Source: Vulcanimicrobiota bacterium
GTDB taxonomy: Bacteria > Vulcanimicrobiota > Vulcanimicrobiia > Vulcanimicrobiales > Vulcanimicrobiaceae
Assembly (NCBI GenBank): GCA_030038335.1
Contig: JASHPC010000083.1
Span: 1-13,179 of the forward strand
Length of the DNA: 13,179 nt
Direction: 5' to 3'
Numbering within the stretch: position 1 is the first letter of the stretch; each line of letters begins with the position of its first letter. This document shows positions 1 to 7,527 of this stretch, in pieces. The position numbers and the translations under genes were made by a program. Under the pieces are notes generated by a model that did no database searches, had not been told where the DNA came from, and saw nothing but the letters and a program-made list of their open reading frames with translations.

Positions 1-1
1 G

Positions 2-43
2 AACGTTGCGCTCGAGATCGCGCGCGCGTATTCGGTGAAGTAG
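2..43 (+). CDS. possible C-terminal tail of an upstream gene (partial)
   Basis: One reading frame is open from the window edge and ends at TAG 41-43, encoding NVALEIARAYSVK. The helix-like, alanine-rich ending looks like a genuine protein C-terminus, and the stop lies 32 nt before the next gene, as expected for an operon neighbour. Thirteen codons are too few to name a family or to prove coding. The frame of the downstream regulator is also open to the window edge, so this assignment is tentative. Confidence 0.3.
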   Translation, partial: NVALEIARAYSVK

Positions 44-75
44 ACGGCGCGTACGCCGACGAACGGACGAGGAAA

Positions 76-669
76 ATGACGAAGAAGATGAAGGTCGCGA
101 AGACGAACAAGAACAAGGCGGCGACGGCGGTTCCAGACGTCGGAAAGATTCTCAAGCACTTGCGCGGTCGCCATCGCGTCACGGTGCGCGACGTTGCAGA
201 CCGCGCCGGACTCTCGGCGTCGTTCGTCAGCGCGGTGGAGCGAGGCGAGTCCGACATCTCGCTTGGGCGGCTTGCACGCATCGCGCAGTTCTTCGATCAG
301 GACCTCGGCACGTTCTTGGGATTCTCCACGCAGCTATCGCGGCCGAACTTCGTCGGAAAAGAGAGCCGCAGCAGCGTCAAGCGTGGCCGCGGCGTCGACT
401 ATCAAGCCCTGCATCTTCCTGGGATCGACCTTGATCTCGTCATCGTGCGCATGGATCCGCACTCGGCCTTCAGCAGCGAGCTCGTGCACGAGGGAATCGA
501 CATCGTCTACGTGCTCGAGGGCGACGTCGTCCTCCGCGTCGACGGCGTCGACTACGCGATGGGACCCGAACAGTGCTGCGTCTACTCTGCCGGATACTCA
601 CATGCGCTACGCAACGACAATGCCAAACCCGCGCGCGTCGTTGCCCTCACCACGGCCCGCATGAACTAA
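76..669 (+). CDS. XRE-family transcriptional regulator with C-terminal cupin sensor domain
   Basis: A cytoplasmic DNA-binding regulator of 197 residues. Residues 23-80 form an XRE/Cro helix-turn-helix: LRGRHRVTVRDVADRAGLS leads into SASFVSAVERGESDISLGRL, the usual recognition-helix pattern. Residues 110-195 form a small cupin barrel (VHEGIDIVYVLEGDVVLRVD, then the H176 strand), with H138/E139 and H176 as possible ligand or metal positions. In this family (SutR/PuuR-like) the cupin senses a small metabolite, often an amino acid, amine or sulfur compound; the ligand here is unknown. The N-terminal 20 residues are Lys-rich and probably disordered. GAGGA at 69-73 lies only 2 nt from ATG 76, and ATG 88 is an alternative start. 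A strong promoter for the exported-hydrolase operon begins right after the stop, so local control of that operon is plausible. Confidence 0.9.
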   Translation: MTKKMKVAKTNKNKAATAVPDVGKILKHLRGRHRVTVRDVADRAGLSASFVSAVERGESDISLGRLARIAQFFDQDLGTFLGFSTQLSRPNFVGKESRSSVKRGRGVDYQALHLPGIDLDLVIVRMDPHSAFSSELVHEGIDIVYVLEGDVVLRVDGVDYAMGPEQCCVYSAGYSHALRNDNAKPARVVALTTARMN

Positions 670-672
670 ATA

Positions 673-701
673 TTGATTTTCTGTCCGAAATATCCTATAC
701 T
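673..701 (+). promoter_or_regulatory. sigma70-type promoter of the hydrolase-peptidase operon
   Basis: TTGATT at 673-678 and TATACT at 696-701 are separated by exactly 17 nt, close to the TTGACA-17-TATAAT consensus, and stand out in a GC-rich background. The predicted transcription start near 708 gives a leader of about 30 nt before TTG 739. AAATAT occurs twice in direct orientation (668-673 and 688-693), 20 bp or two helical turns apart, flanking the -35 region. This could be an operator for the adjacent XRE regulator, but that is inference only. Confidence 0.65.
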
Positions 702-726
702 GGGCGAACAGGCCGTACGCGTGGCC

Positions 727-732
727 GGGGAG
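727..732 (+). promoter_or_regulatory. ribosome binding site choosing TTG 739
   Basis: GGGGAG lies 6 nt before TTG 739. It selects that codon over the longer in-frame readings at TTG 673, which lies inside the -35 box, and GTG 721. Starting at 739 also places a clean signal peptide at the N-terminus. Confidence 0.7.
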
Positions 733-738
733 TTTGCA

Positions 739-2688
739 TTGAGAGGATTCGTCTCATCTGCGCTGCTGTTTTGCTTCGCGCTCGGAGCCGCCGGCGGCCC
801 CGTCTTGGGAGCGCCGGTCGCGCCCGCCGCCTCGGCGGCGCCGTCGCTCACGGCGAGTGACCTCGACAGTTTCTTTGCGGGATTCGTGCCGTATGCGATC
901 CAGCGCGGCGACATCACGGGCGCCGTCGTCGCGGTCGTGCACGACGGAAAACTCGTTTTCGCGCATGGGTACGGCTACGCCGACCTCAAGACGCACCAGC
1001 CGGTAGTCGCCGATCGCACGCTCTTCCGAATTGGGTCGATCTCAAAGCTCTTCACGTGGACGTCGGTGATGCAACTCGTGCAGGCCGGCAAGATCAACCT
1101 CGACGCCGACGTCAATACCTACCTCGACTTTCACATTCCAGAGCGTTTCGGCAAACCCATAACGATGCGCGACCTCATGACGCACACGGCAGGCTTCCAA
1201 GAGACGATTCAAGACCTCTTCGTGCAGAATAGCGGAAAGCTCGTTTCGCTCCACGACTATCTCGTCGCGCATCTACCGCCGTGCATCTTTCCTCCGGGCA
1301 AGGTCGTGGCGTACTCGAACTATGGCGCAACGCTGGCGGCGTACATCGTGCAGCGCGTCTCGGGCGAGCCGTTCGAGCAGTACGTCCAGCAGCACATCCT
1401 CACGCCGCTGAACATGGACGACTCGACGTTCGTGCAGCCGCTTCCCGCGCGCATGCGCCCGAATATGTCGACGGGATACTTCTCCGCGTCAAATCCGAAG
1501 ACGATCCCCTTCGAGTACGTGCAAGTATGGCCGGCTGGATCGTTCACGTCGTCGGCGACCGACATGGCGCACTTCATGATCGCGCAACTCCAGAATGGGA
1601 GTTACGCGGGCGCGCAGATATTGAGCCTGGCGACTGCGCGCCTCATGCATAGCCGTCAGTACATCTCGATTCCCGGGCTGCTCAACGGGATGGATCTCGG
1701 ATTTTATCAGGAGAATCGCAACGGGCACGAAATTATCGGGCACGCCGGCGATACTGACGCGTTCCACAGCGATCTGCACTTGATCCTCGACGCGAACGTC
1801 GGCCTTTTCATATCGCTTAACAGTGCCGGCAAACAAGGCGCCTCGGAGAGCGTTCGCGTCGCGATTTTCCGTGCGTTCCTCGATCGCTACTTCCCCTACA
1901 CGGCGCCGAACGAAGCCACCGTCGCTCATCCGCAGCGCGACGCGGCTCGCGTCGCTGGTTACTATCTTTCGAGCCGGCGCGAGAACACGGGACTGCCGCT
2001 CTTTTGGCGCCTGCAGCAAGCGAAAGTAACCGCGCGTAAGGACGGCACGATCACCGTGAACGTCTTCGTGCAGCTCAGCGGCGATCCTATCGTCTGGCGT
2101 GAGGTCGGACCACTCGACTACCGTCGCGTCGACGGACAGACGCATCTCCGCTTTGCAACCGACGCGAGCGGCAACGTCGTCGCCTTCGCGTCGGACGACG
2201 ACATTCCGGTGGAAATGTACCAGCGCATCGGCGGACTCATGGCGCAAGGCACCGCATCGCTCGCCGCAGGCGCGACGATCGCGATCTTCGTGCTTACGCT
2301 ACTGATTTGGTTTTTCGCTTGGCTCGCGCGCAGGCTCTTCCACGTGCCATTCGTGCTCACGTCGCGACAGCGCTGGCTGCGCATCTGTTCGCGTTTGGGC
2401 GCGATCGCGTTCCTCGCCGTCCTTTACGGTTGGGTGAGCATGTTACAAGCGGCGGCCTCGAGCGCGTCGATCTTCAACTTGGATCCAACGCTCACGAAGC
2501 TCTACGTGCTTGGCGTCATCGCAATTATAGGTGGAATCATCATGATCGTCCACGCGATCAATCGTGTAGCGACCGGACCGGGCGGAGTCTTGTCGCGGCT
2601 CGGAGAGGTGCTCGTCGGACTGGGCGCGCTCTACGGACTGTGGGCAGTCTTCGCGTATGGACTGGCAACCTTCAACTATCACTATTAG
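739..2688 (+). CDS. exported beta-lactamase-fold serine hydrolase with C-terminal membrane domain
   Basis: 649 residues from TTG 739. The signal peptide (about residues 1-25, MRGFVSSALLFCFALGAAGG core) directs the catalytic domain across the inner membrane. Residues 40-385 are a class C beta-lactamase/penicillin-binding-protein-like domain with all three signatures: SxxK as S100-I-S-K103 (nucleophile and base), YxN as Y192-S-N194, and HxG as H335-A-G337. Residues 390-500 form a linker/lipocalin-like region. Residues 506-531, 552-571, 585-607 and 622-645 are four predicted transmembrane helices that anchor the C-terminus. Relatives include D-aminopeptidases, DD-peptidases, esterases and beta-lactamase-like proteins, so the substrate cannot be read from sequence. 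It is first in an operon with a secreted S9 peptidase and an M19 dipeptidase, which favours a peptide or D-amino-acid peptide substrate over antibiotic resistance. That last point is inference. Confidence 0.9.
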   Translation: MRGFVSSALLFCFALGAAGGPVLGAPVAPAASAAPSLTASDLDSFFAGFVPYAIQRGDITGAVVAVVHDGKLVFAHGYGYADLKTHQPVVADRTLFRIGSISKLFTWTSVMQLVQAGKINLDADVNTYLDFHIPERFGKPITMRDLMTHTAGFQETIQDLFVQNSGKLVSLHDYLVAHLPPCIFPPGKVVAYSNYGATLAAYIVQRVSGEPFEQYVQQHILTPLNMDDSTFVQPLPARMRPNMSTGYFSASNPKTIPFEYVQVWPAGSFTSSATDMAHFMIAQLQNGSYAGAQILSLATARLMHSRQYISIPGLLNGMDLGFYQENRNGHEIIGHAGDTDAFHSDLHLILDANVGLFISLNSAGKQGASESVRVAIFRAFLDRYFPYTAPNEATVAHPQRDAARVAGYYLSSRRENTGLPLFWRLQQAKVTARKDGTITVNVFVQLSGDPIVWREVGPLDYRRVDGQTHLRFATDASGNVVAFASDDDIPVEMYQRIGGLMAQGTASLAAGATIAIFVLTLLIWFFAWLARRLFHVPFVLTSRQRWLRICSRLGAIAFLAVLYGWVSMLQAAASSASIFNLDPTLTKLYVLGVIAIIGGIIMIVHAINRVATGPGGVLSRLGEVLVGLGALYGLWAVFAYGLATFNYHY

Positions 2689-2692
2689 GAGG
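2687..2692 (+). promoter_or_regulatory. ribosome binding site choosing ATG 2699
   Basis: AGGAGG overlaps the stop codon of the preceding gene (TAG 2686-2688) and sits 6 nt before ATG 2699. This near-perfect site rules out the earlier in-frame ATG at 2657, which would remove the N-terminal position of the signal peptide, and it suggests translational coupling within the operon. Confidence 0.8.
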
Positions 2693-2698
2693 CCGCAC

Positions 2699-4834
2699 AT
2701 GCGCGGACGGACTCGCGCGCTCGTCGCCGCTCTTGCCATTGCGCTCGCGGCGCCCGGTGCCATTGCATTGCCCGCTCCGGCGACGTTCTCGCTCGAGCAA
2801 GTTCTGAGCTATCCCTTCCCCGACAGCATCGTCGGCGACGCGCAGGGCACGGCGATTGCGTACGTTCTCGATCGTCAGGGAGTGCGCTCGCTGTGGTACG
2901 CGCACGCACCGGATTACACGCCACGCCAACTCTTCGTCTCCAACGGGGACGACGGCCAAGAGCTCAGCGATGTCGCAATCTCGACGGACGGTACGCACGT
3001 CGTCTACGTGCGCGGCGGCGATCACGATGCGAACTGGCCGCTCCCGTTACAACCCGATCCGGCATCGAGTCCGGTGCAGCAGTTCGAGCAAGTCTGGTCA
3101 GTCTCGACCAGCGGTTCTCCCGTTTTGCTCGGCAATGGCGACGCACCCGCAATTTCGCCGGACGGAACGCGCGTTGCATTCACGCTCGGTGGTGCGGTGA
3201 TGGTCGTGCCGATTGACGGCAGCACGCAAGCGAAGCGCATGTTCTTCGACCGCGGACAAGACGACAACCTCGAGTGGTCGCCCGACGGATCAGCGCTCGC
3301 GTTCGTTTCCAATCGCGGCGATCACGCCTTCATCGCGATCTATCGTAACGATGCAACGCCGATTCAGTATCTCGACCCTACGACGTCGCTGGACACGATG
3401 CCGCGCTGGTCGCCCGACGGTTCGCGGATCGCGTTCGTCAAACTGCACGGTGAAGGCGGTGCGCCGGTCAATCCGCTAAGCTGGAATCCCACTCCATGGG
3501 AGATCATTGTAACTGACGTGCGCAGCGGCGCTACGCACGTCGCATGGCGGAGCGGTGGCACGTCACGAGATTCGTTGCCACAGAGCGGCGGCGGACCGCT
3601 TCTCGAGTGGACGCAGCCGGGGAACAATCTGTTGTTCTTGAGCGAACGAGACAACTGGCCGCATCTCTATCTCGTTTCGTCGCTCGGCGGCTCCGCGCGT
3701 CTCTTGACGCCGGGAGCGTTCATGGTGATGGATCGCGCGCTCGCGCCCCACGACCGTTCGATAATCTATAGCGCCAACACGGGAAGGACGCCCGGCGATG
3801 ACGACCGGCGGCATCTCTTCCGCGTCGACTTTGCAAGCGGCCGCATCACCGAGCTCACGAGCGGCGCGAGCACGCAAGCGAGTCCCGTAGCGCTCGCGGG
3901 AGGGGCCGTCGCGTTCGAAGACGCGACTGCACAGCGCCCGTTCATGGTAACGCTGCTCGACGGTGGCCCGCGTCGCGTGCTCGATGCCGACCAGCTTCCT
4001 GCGAACTTTCCATCAGCCTTGCTTGTCACGCCGCGCGAAGTCTCTTTCCGCGCCGCGGACGGCTGGCTCATTCACGGCCAACTCTTTCTTCCGCCCTGTG
4101 GCAATGCGCAGCATTGCGAAGACGAAGGACACCCGGCGCTTATCTCCGTTCATGGTGGGCCGCCACGACAGATGCTCCTGACGTGGCATTACATCGACTA
4201 TTACTCGAACACGTACGCGGAGAACCAATATCTCGCGAGCCGCGGTTTCGTCGTGTTATCGGTGAACTATCGCTTGGGAATCGGCTATGGGCACGACTTC
4301 AACTACCCCGCGCACTGGGGACCAACGGGTGCGTCAGAGTACCAAGACGTCGTTGCCGGTGCCCGATATCTCCAGCATCTGCGCTATGTAGATCCCAATC
4401 GCGTCGGCATCTGGGGTGGCTCTTACGGCGGCTTTCTTACGGCGCTCGCTCTCGCGCGTAACTCGAATATCTTCAAAGCAGGCGTTGACTGGCACGGCGT
4501 GCACGACTGGTCGTTCGAACTCGCCGACTGGATCGGGTCGCAGCCGAAGCGCTACCAAACCGTCGACGAAAAGGCCATCATGCGCACAGCGTGGCTCTCG
4601 TCGCCCGACGCGTCGATTGCGTTGTGGCGCTCCCCGGTGTTGTTGATCCAAGGAGACGACGATCGCAACGTGCGCTTCGCCCAGACGGTCGATCTTGCCG
4701 AGCGGCTCCGGCAGCGCGGCGTGCGGTACGAGGAACTCGTCTTCCCAAATGAAATCCACGACTTCCTGCGCTACGACACCCTGCTACGAGCCGATACCGC
4801 CACCGCGGCCTTCCTGGAGAGAATGCTTCGTTGA
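2699..4834 (+). CDS. exported S9-family (prolyl oligopeptidase/acylaminoacyl peptidase-like) serine peptidase
   Basis: 711 residues from ATG 2699, normal for the family. The N-terminal export signal is MRGRTRALVAALAIALAAPG, with likely cleavage near residue 23. Residues 30-430 form a TolB/WD40-like beta-propeller gating domain, seen in repeated SPDG-x-x-AF motifs at about 153-161, 194-202 and 238-246. Residues 445-711 form the alpha/beta-hydrolase catalytic domain: oxyanion motif HGGP at 485-488, nucleophile GGSYGG with S575, acid D655 in QGDDDRNV, and H687 in NEIHDF. S9 enzymes cut oligopeptides, often after Pro or at acylated or dipeptidyl ends; the exact specificity (S9B versus S9C) is not certain. 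It acts in the periplasm or outside the cell. Its stop overlaps the next gene's TTG by 4 nt (TTGA), so the products are probably made together and the dipeptidase would act on its products after uptake. Confidence 0.93.
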   Translation: MRGRTRALVAALAIALAAPGAIALPAPATFSLEQVLSYPFPDSIVGDAQGTAIAYVLDRQGVRSLWYAHAPDYTPRQLFVSNGDDGQELSDVAISTDGTHVVYVRGGDHDANWPLPLQPDPASSPVQQFEQVWSVSTSGSPVLLGNGDAPAISPDGTRVAFTLGGAVMVVPIDGSTQAKRMFFDRGQDDNLEWSPDGSALAFVSNRGDHAFIAIYRNDATPIQYLDPTTSLDTMPRWSPDGSRIAFVKLHGEGGAPVNPLSWNPTPWEIIVTDVRSGATHVAWRSGGTSRDSLPQSGGGPLLEWTQPGNNLLFLSERDNWPHLYLVSSLGGSARLLTPGAFMVMDRALAPHDRSIIYSANTGRTPGDDDRRHLFRVDFASGRITELTSGASTQASPVALAGGAVAFEDATAQRPFMVTLLDGGPRRVLDADQLPANFPSALLVTPREVSFRAADGWLIHGQLFLPPCGNAQHCEDEGHPALISVHGGPPRQMLLTWHYIDYYSNTYAENQYLASRGFVVLSVNYRLGIGYGHDFNYPAHWGPTGASEYQDVVAGARYLQHLRYVDPNRVGIWGGSYGGFLTALALARNSNIFKAGVDWHGVHDWSFELADWIGSQPKRYQTVDEKAIMRTAWLSSPDASIALWRSPVLLIQGDDDRNVRFAQTVDLAERLRQRGVRYEELVFPNEIHDFLRYDTLLRADTATAAFLERMLR

Positions 4835-5820
4835 AGCCGTTCACGTGGGACATGCACGTCGCTGCGCCGCGCCGTCCCGGGAGCGATCTCTACGCAGCCC
4901 TCGCGGAGTATCGCGATGCCGGCATCTCGATGGTCACCGTGAACGTTTCCGACGCCGGCTACACGCTCGAGCAAGCGATGCGTACGATCTCGTCCTTTCG
5001 TGCCCAGATCGCAGCGAAACCAGAGGCGTTTCTCTTCGTGCAGGAGCCAGGCGACTTCGAGCACGTGCAAAGCGACGCACGGATGGGCATCTGCTTTGAC
5101 GTCGAGGGCGCGCTGCTGCTGGGAGAGCAAGTTGACGCCGTACGTCTTCTGTACGACCTCGGCGTGCGCTGGATGGCGATGGCGTACAACCGCACGAACG
5201 CATTCGGCGCGGGCTGTCACGAAACTATCGACGAAGGCTTGACCCCGCTCGGGCGCGCGCTCGTCAAGACGATGGACGAGATCGGCATGATCAAATGCTG
5301 TTCGCATACCGGATATCGCACGGCGCGCGACGTTTTCGAGATGAGCACGCGTCCGTGTATTTTCTCACACTCCAATCCCCGCGCGCTCGCCGATCACTCG
5401 CGCAACGTGCCCGACGAACTCATGAAGGCGCTCGCGCAGACTGGCGGCGTCATGGGGATCAATGCCGTTAACCTCTTTCTCGGGGCGACGAGGCCCACCG
5501 CCGACGACGTATTTCGTCACGTCGACTACGCCGTGAATCTCATCGGCGCGGAACACGTCGGCCTTGGCCTCGACCACTGTGTCGAGACCGCACACGACTT
5601 AGCCGAGTATATCTCCGACAAGGCGTTCTGGCCGTCGGGTAATGGGTACGACGACGCCGCCTCGATCGTCATTCTGGGACCGGAGATCTTTGCACCGCTC
5701 TCCGACCGCATGCGCGCGGCGGGCTATCCGGAAGAGAGCATCCGCGGAGTTCTTGGCGAGAACTTTCGCCGCGTCGCACGAGAAGTGTGGAAACCTTCGC
5801 TTTTGTCATCGCGCGCGTAG
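4831..5820 (+). CDS. M19-family (membrane/renal dipeptidase-like) metallodipeptidase, divergent metal motif
   Basis: 329 residues with no signal peptide, so probably cytoplasmic. TTG 4831 overlaps the previous stop, and GGAGAG at 4816-4821 supports it; ATG 4852 would remove part of the first conserved strand. Family features: E92 in DVEGA (bridging Glu), H159 in CCSHTGYR, H180 in FSHSNPRAL, D248 in GLGLDHC, and a C-terminal VLGENFRRVAREVW typical of M19. The usual N-terminal HxD zinc pair is instead WDMHVAAP: H9 is kept but the Asp is A11, with D7 just before. Related M19 subgroups have a similar WDxH start, as I recall, so this may be a subfamily trait rather than inactivation. M19 enzymes hydrolyse dipeptides, including those with a C-terminal D-residue, and some act on beta-lactams. 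Its position between an S9 peptidase and asparaginase supports dipeptide breakdown. Confidence 0.87.
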   Translation: MKPFTWDMHVAAPRRPGSDLYAALAEYRDAGISMVTVNVSDAGYTLEQAMRTISSFRAQIAAKPEAFLFVQEPGDFEHVQSDARMGICFDVEGALLLGEQVDAVRLLYDLGVRWMAMAYNRTNAFGAGCHETIDEGLTPLGRALVKTMDEIGMIKCCSHTGYRTARDVFEMSTRPCIFSHSNPRALADHSRNVPDELMKALAQTGGVMGINAVNLFLGATRPTADDVFRHVDYAVNLIGAEHVGLGLDHCVETAHDLAEYISDKAFWPSGNGYDDAASIVILGPEIFAPLSDRMRAAGYPEESIRGVLGENFRRVAREVWKPSLLSSRA

Positions 5821-5845
5821 CGCTGACTATCACATTCGCTGGGGC

Positions 5846-6835
5846 ATGAGAAGGCGCGTTGCCGTGATTGGCACTGGTGGCACAATCGCGGGTAAGCAAA
5901 CCGAGGCGGATGCGCTAAGCTACGATTCGGGGATTCTTCGCGTAGACGAGTTGCTCGAAAGCGCGTCCGGCATCAGCGAGATCGCCACGTTTCGCGCACT
6001 GCAGCTCGCGAACATCGGCAGCCAGGACATGGACGGCGACACCTGGGTTGCCCTGACAACTCTCGTTGACAGGACTGCGAATCTTGACGATGTGGACGGC
6101 ATCGTCATCACTCACGGCACTGATACTCTCGAGGAAACCGCGTACTTCCTCAACCTCAGCGTGAAGACGCCGAAACCCGTCGTCTTGGTCGGCGCGATGC
6201 GGCCGGCCACGGCCGTAGCGGCGGATGGTCCCGCCAACTTGCGAAATGCAGCCACAGTCGCCTCGTCCGAGGAGGCGGCGAATCGAGGCGTCCTCGTCGT
6301 GGTCGACGACAAGATTCATCTGGCGCGCGAGGTTGCCAAGAGAAGTTGTTCGCGCGACGATGCCTTTGAGTCTTCAAACTGTGGACTTGCGGGATACGTT
6401 GAGGGGCGAGCGGTACGATTTGTTGCGAATACCGCACGACTGCACACGTGGCAAACGGAGTTTGTATTCGAAGAATCGACGCATCTCCCGCGAGTAACGA
6501 TTCTCTACGGTCATGCGGGAGTCGATCCGTCTCTCGTCGATGCCGCCATGAAGCGAGGTTTCCTTGGCATAGTGCTTGCTGGCGTTGGTGAAGGCAATGC
6601 ACCGCAGCCCGTTCTCGCGGCCCTGCGAGCGGCGGTAGGAGAAGGAGTGGCGGTCGTCCGCAGCAGCCGAACCGGCCGTGGCTTCGTTCGAAGGAATGTT
6701 GAGATCGGCGATGACGACGCGGGATTCATCTCGGGGACCGACCTGAGCCCGCAGAAGGCTCGCATCCTACTGATGCTTGGACTGCTGACGACACGAGATC
6801 CTCGCGCGTTGCAGTCGTTGTTTTACAGGTACTAG
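5846..6835 (+). CDS. ansB: L-asparaginase, type II-like, apparently cytoplasmic
   Basis: 329 residues. Hydrolyses L-asparagine (often also glutamine at low rate) to L-aspartate and ammonia. All catalytic positions of the E. coli AnsB type are present: T13 in TGGTIAG, Y26, S59 in NIGSQDM, T92-D93 in ITHGTDTLEETAYF, and K165. Long near-identical blocks (KPVVLVGAMRP, DGPANL, RGVLVVVDD, VVRSSR, NPQKAR-like SPQKAR) leave little doubt about the family. Unlike classic type II enzymes it starts directly at the first strand (MRRRVAVIG) and has no signal peptide, so it should act in the cytoplasm. ATG 5846 lies 25 nt after the dipeptidase stop with only a weak GGGG upstream, so it may depend on coupling. 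As last gene of the operon it would process Asn freed by the peptidases. Its TAG shares CTAG with the convergent gene's stop. Confidence 0.94.
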   Translation: MRRRVAVIGTGGTIAGKQTEADALSYDSGILRVDELLESASGISEIATFRALQLANIGSQDMDGDTWVALTTLVDRTANLDDVDGIVITHGTDTLEETAYFLNLSVKTPKPVVLVGAMRPATAVAADGPANLRNAATVASSEEAANRGVLVVVDDKIHLAREVAKRSCSRDDAFESSNCGLAGYVEGRAVRFVANTARLHTWQTEFVFEESTHLPRVTILYGHAGVDPSLVDAAMKRGFLGIVLAGVGEGNAPQPVLAALRAAVGEGVAVVRSSRTGRGFVRRNVEIGDDDAGFISGTDLSPQKARILLMLGLLTTRDPRALQSLFYRY

Positions 6836-7527
6836 AGCTTTTTGATGGCGAGCTGAGTCTCGCGTGCGCCGTCGTCATCGCGTTCGACGAGATAGACGGC
6901 GGCTTGACGTCGAGAAGAAACGGCTTCGACGCGTACGTCGTTGGAGTAATGGACTGCCGTTCCGTCATCGCATGCAACGCCGATTGGAAGCGTGCCCTCG
7001 GCCACGAATCGCTGGTATGCGGGCCTGCGGCCTTCGGCGTTGTAATGCGGACAGTGGCTCCCTGCGAGAAAGCCCAAAGCGCGTATCGTTGTAAAGGATC
7101 CGGCCACCGAGTCAGTAACGCCGCTTTCAAACCAGCAGAGCGAGCCCGCGCTCGAGCCGCAAAGCGTGATTCCCCTCTCCCACGCCTCGCGCAGGATCGT
7201 CTCGAACTCCCAGTGACGCCATACGGCGAGCATGCTCCGCGTATTCCCGCCTCCGATGTGAACCACGTCGAACTCGAAGACATGCCCCCTAAGGTCCGCA
7301 CTCGTTCGCTTGAAGAAGCGGAGAACGTCGAGCGTGATCCCAAAGCGCGAATATGTTTGAAGAAAACGGTCGACCTGTCCGCGGTCGTCGCCGCTCGCCG
7401 TCGGCACGAAACACACACGCGGTCGTTCTTTGCCGCAGACGTCGAGGACATAGCGTTCGATCTTCTGATTGCTGCTCGCCGGATTGAGGATGCCGCCACC
7501 GATGGCAATGATGTGACGATCGATCAC
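6832..7527 (-). CDS. S51-family peptidase (peptidase E / Lmo0363-like, class I GATase fold)
   Basis: 231 residues from GTG 7527, whose GTGA overlaps the stop of the upstream PanB-like gene; this coupling and the N-terminal HIIAIGGGILNP strand decide the start over longer readings. The nucleophile elbow is GSSAGS with S126. Downstream conserved positions are H158/H161 in SHCPHYN and D187-D188 in ACDDGTAVHY, with an IGGGNT loop at 91-96. S51 peptidases include peptidase E, which cleaves Asp-X dipeptides, and cyanophycinase, which cleaves beta-Asp-Arg polymer. The length and CPHYN-type motif resemble the short Listeria Lmo0363 group rather than cyanophycinase. No signal peptide, so cytoplasmic. 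It faces the asparaginase gene, which fits handling of aspartyl compounds. The precise substrate is open. Confidence 0.87.
   Translation of the reverse strand: MIDRHIIAIGGGILNPASSNQKIERYVLDVCGKERPRVCFVPTASGDDRGQVDRFLQTYSRFGITLDVLRFFKRTSADLRGHVFEFDVVHIGGGNTRSMLAVWRHWEFETILREAWERGITLCGSSAGSLCWFESGVTDSVAGSFTTIRALGFLAGSHCPHYNAEGRRPAYQRFVAEGTLPIGVACDDGTAVHYSNDVRVEAVSSRRQAAVYLVERDDDGARETQLAIKKL

Noticed and set aside
673..738. Longer N-terminus for the serine hydrolase from TTG 673 or GTG 721
   Set aside because: TTG 673 is the first base of the -35 box and would lie upstream of the predicted transcript. No ribosome binding site precedes it, and it would bury the signal peptide. GGGGAG at 727-732 supports TTG 739.
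1489..2247. 252-codon open frame on the - strand inside the serine hydrolase gene
   Set aside because: It lies antisense to a gene with complete catalytic motifs, shows no recognisable domain and has the Arg/Val-rich composition typical of GC-rich antisense frames.
739..2688. Calling the first operon gene a beta-lactamase resistance gene
   Set aside because: The fold motifs are shared with esterases, D-aminopeptidases and DD-peptidases. The membrane domain and the peptidase neighbours do not support a resistance role.
6112..6319. - strand open frames within the asparaginase gene
   Set aside because: The + strand frame aligns along its whole length with AnsB-type asparaginase, and the antisense frames have no domain features.
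6726..7508. 260-codon - strand frame and a 221-codon + strand frame (6904-7569) over the S51 peptidase region
   Set aside because: Both are Arg/Ser/Ala-rich shadows of the S51 gene, which has a nucleophile elbow, ordered conserved residues and a coupled start.
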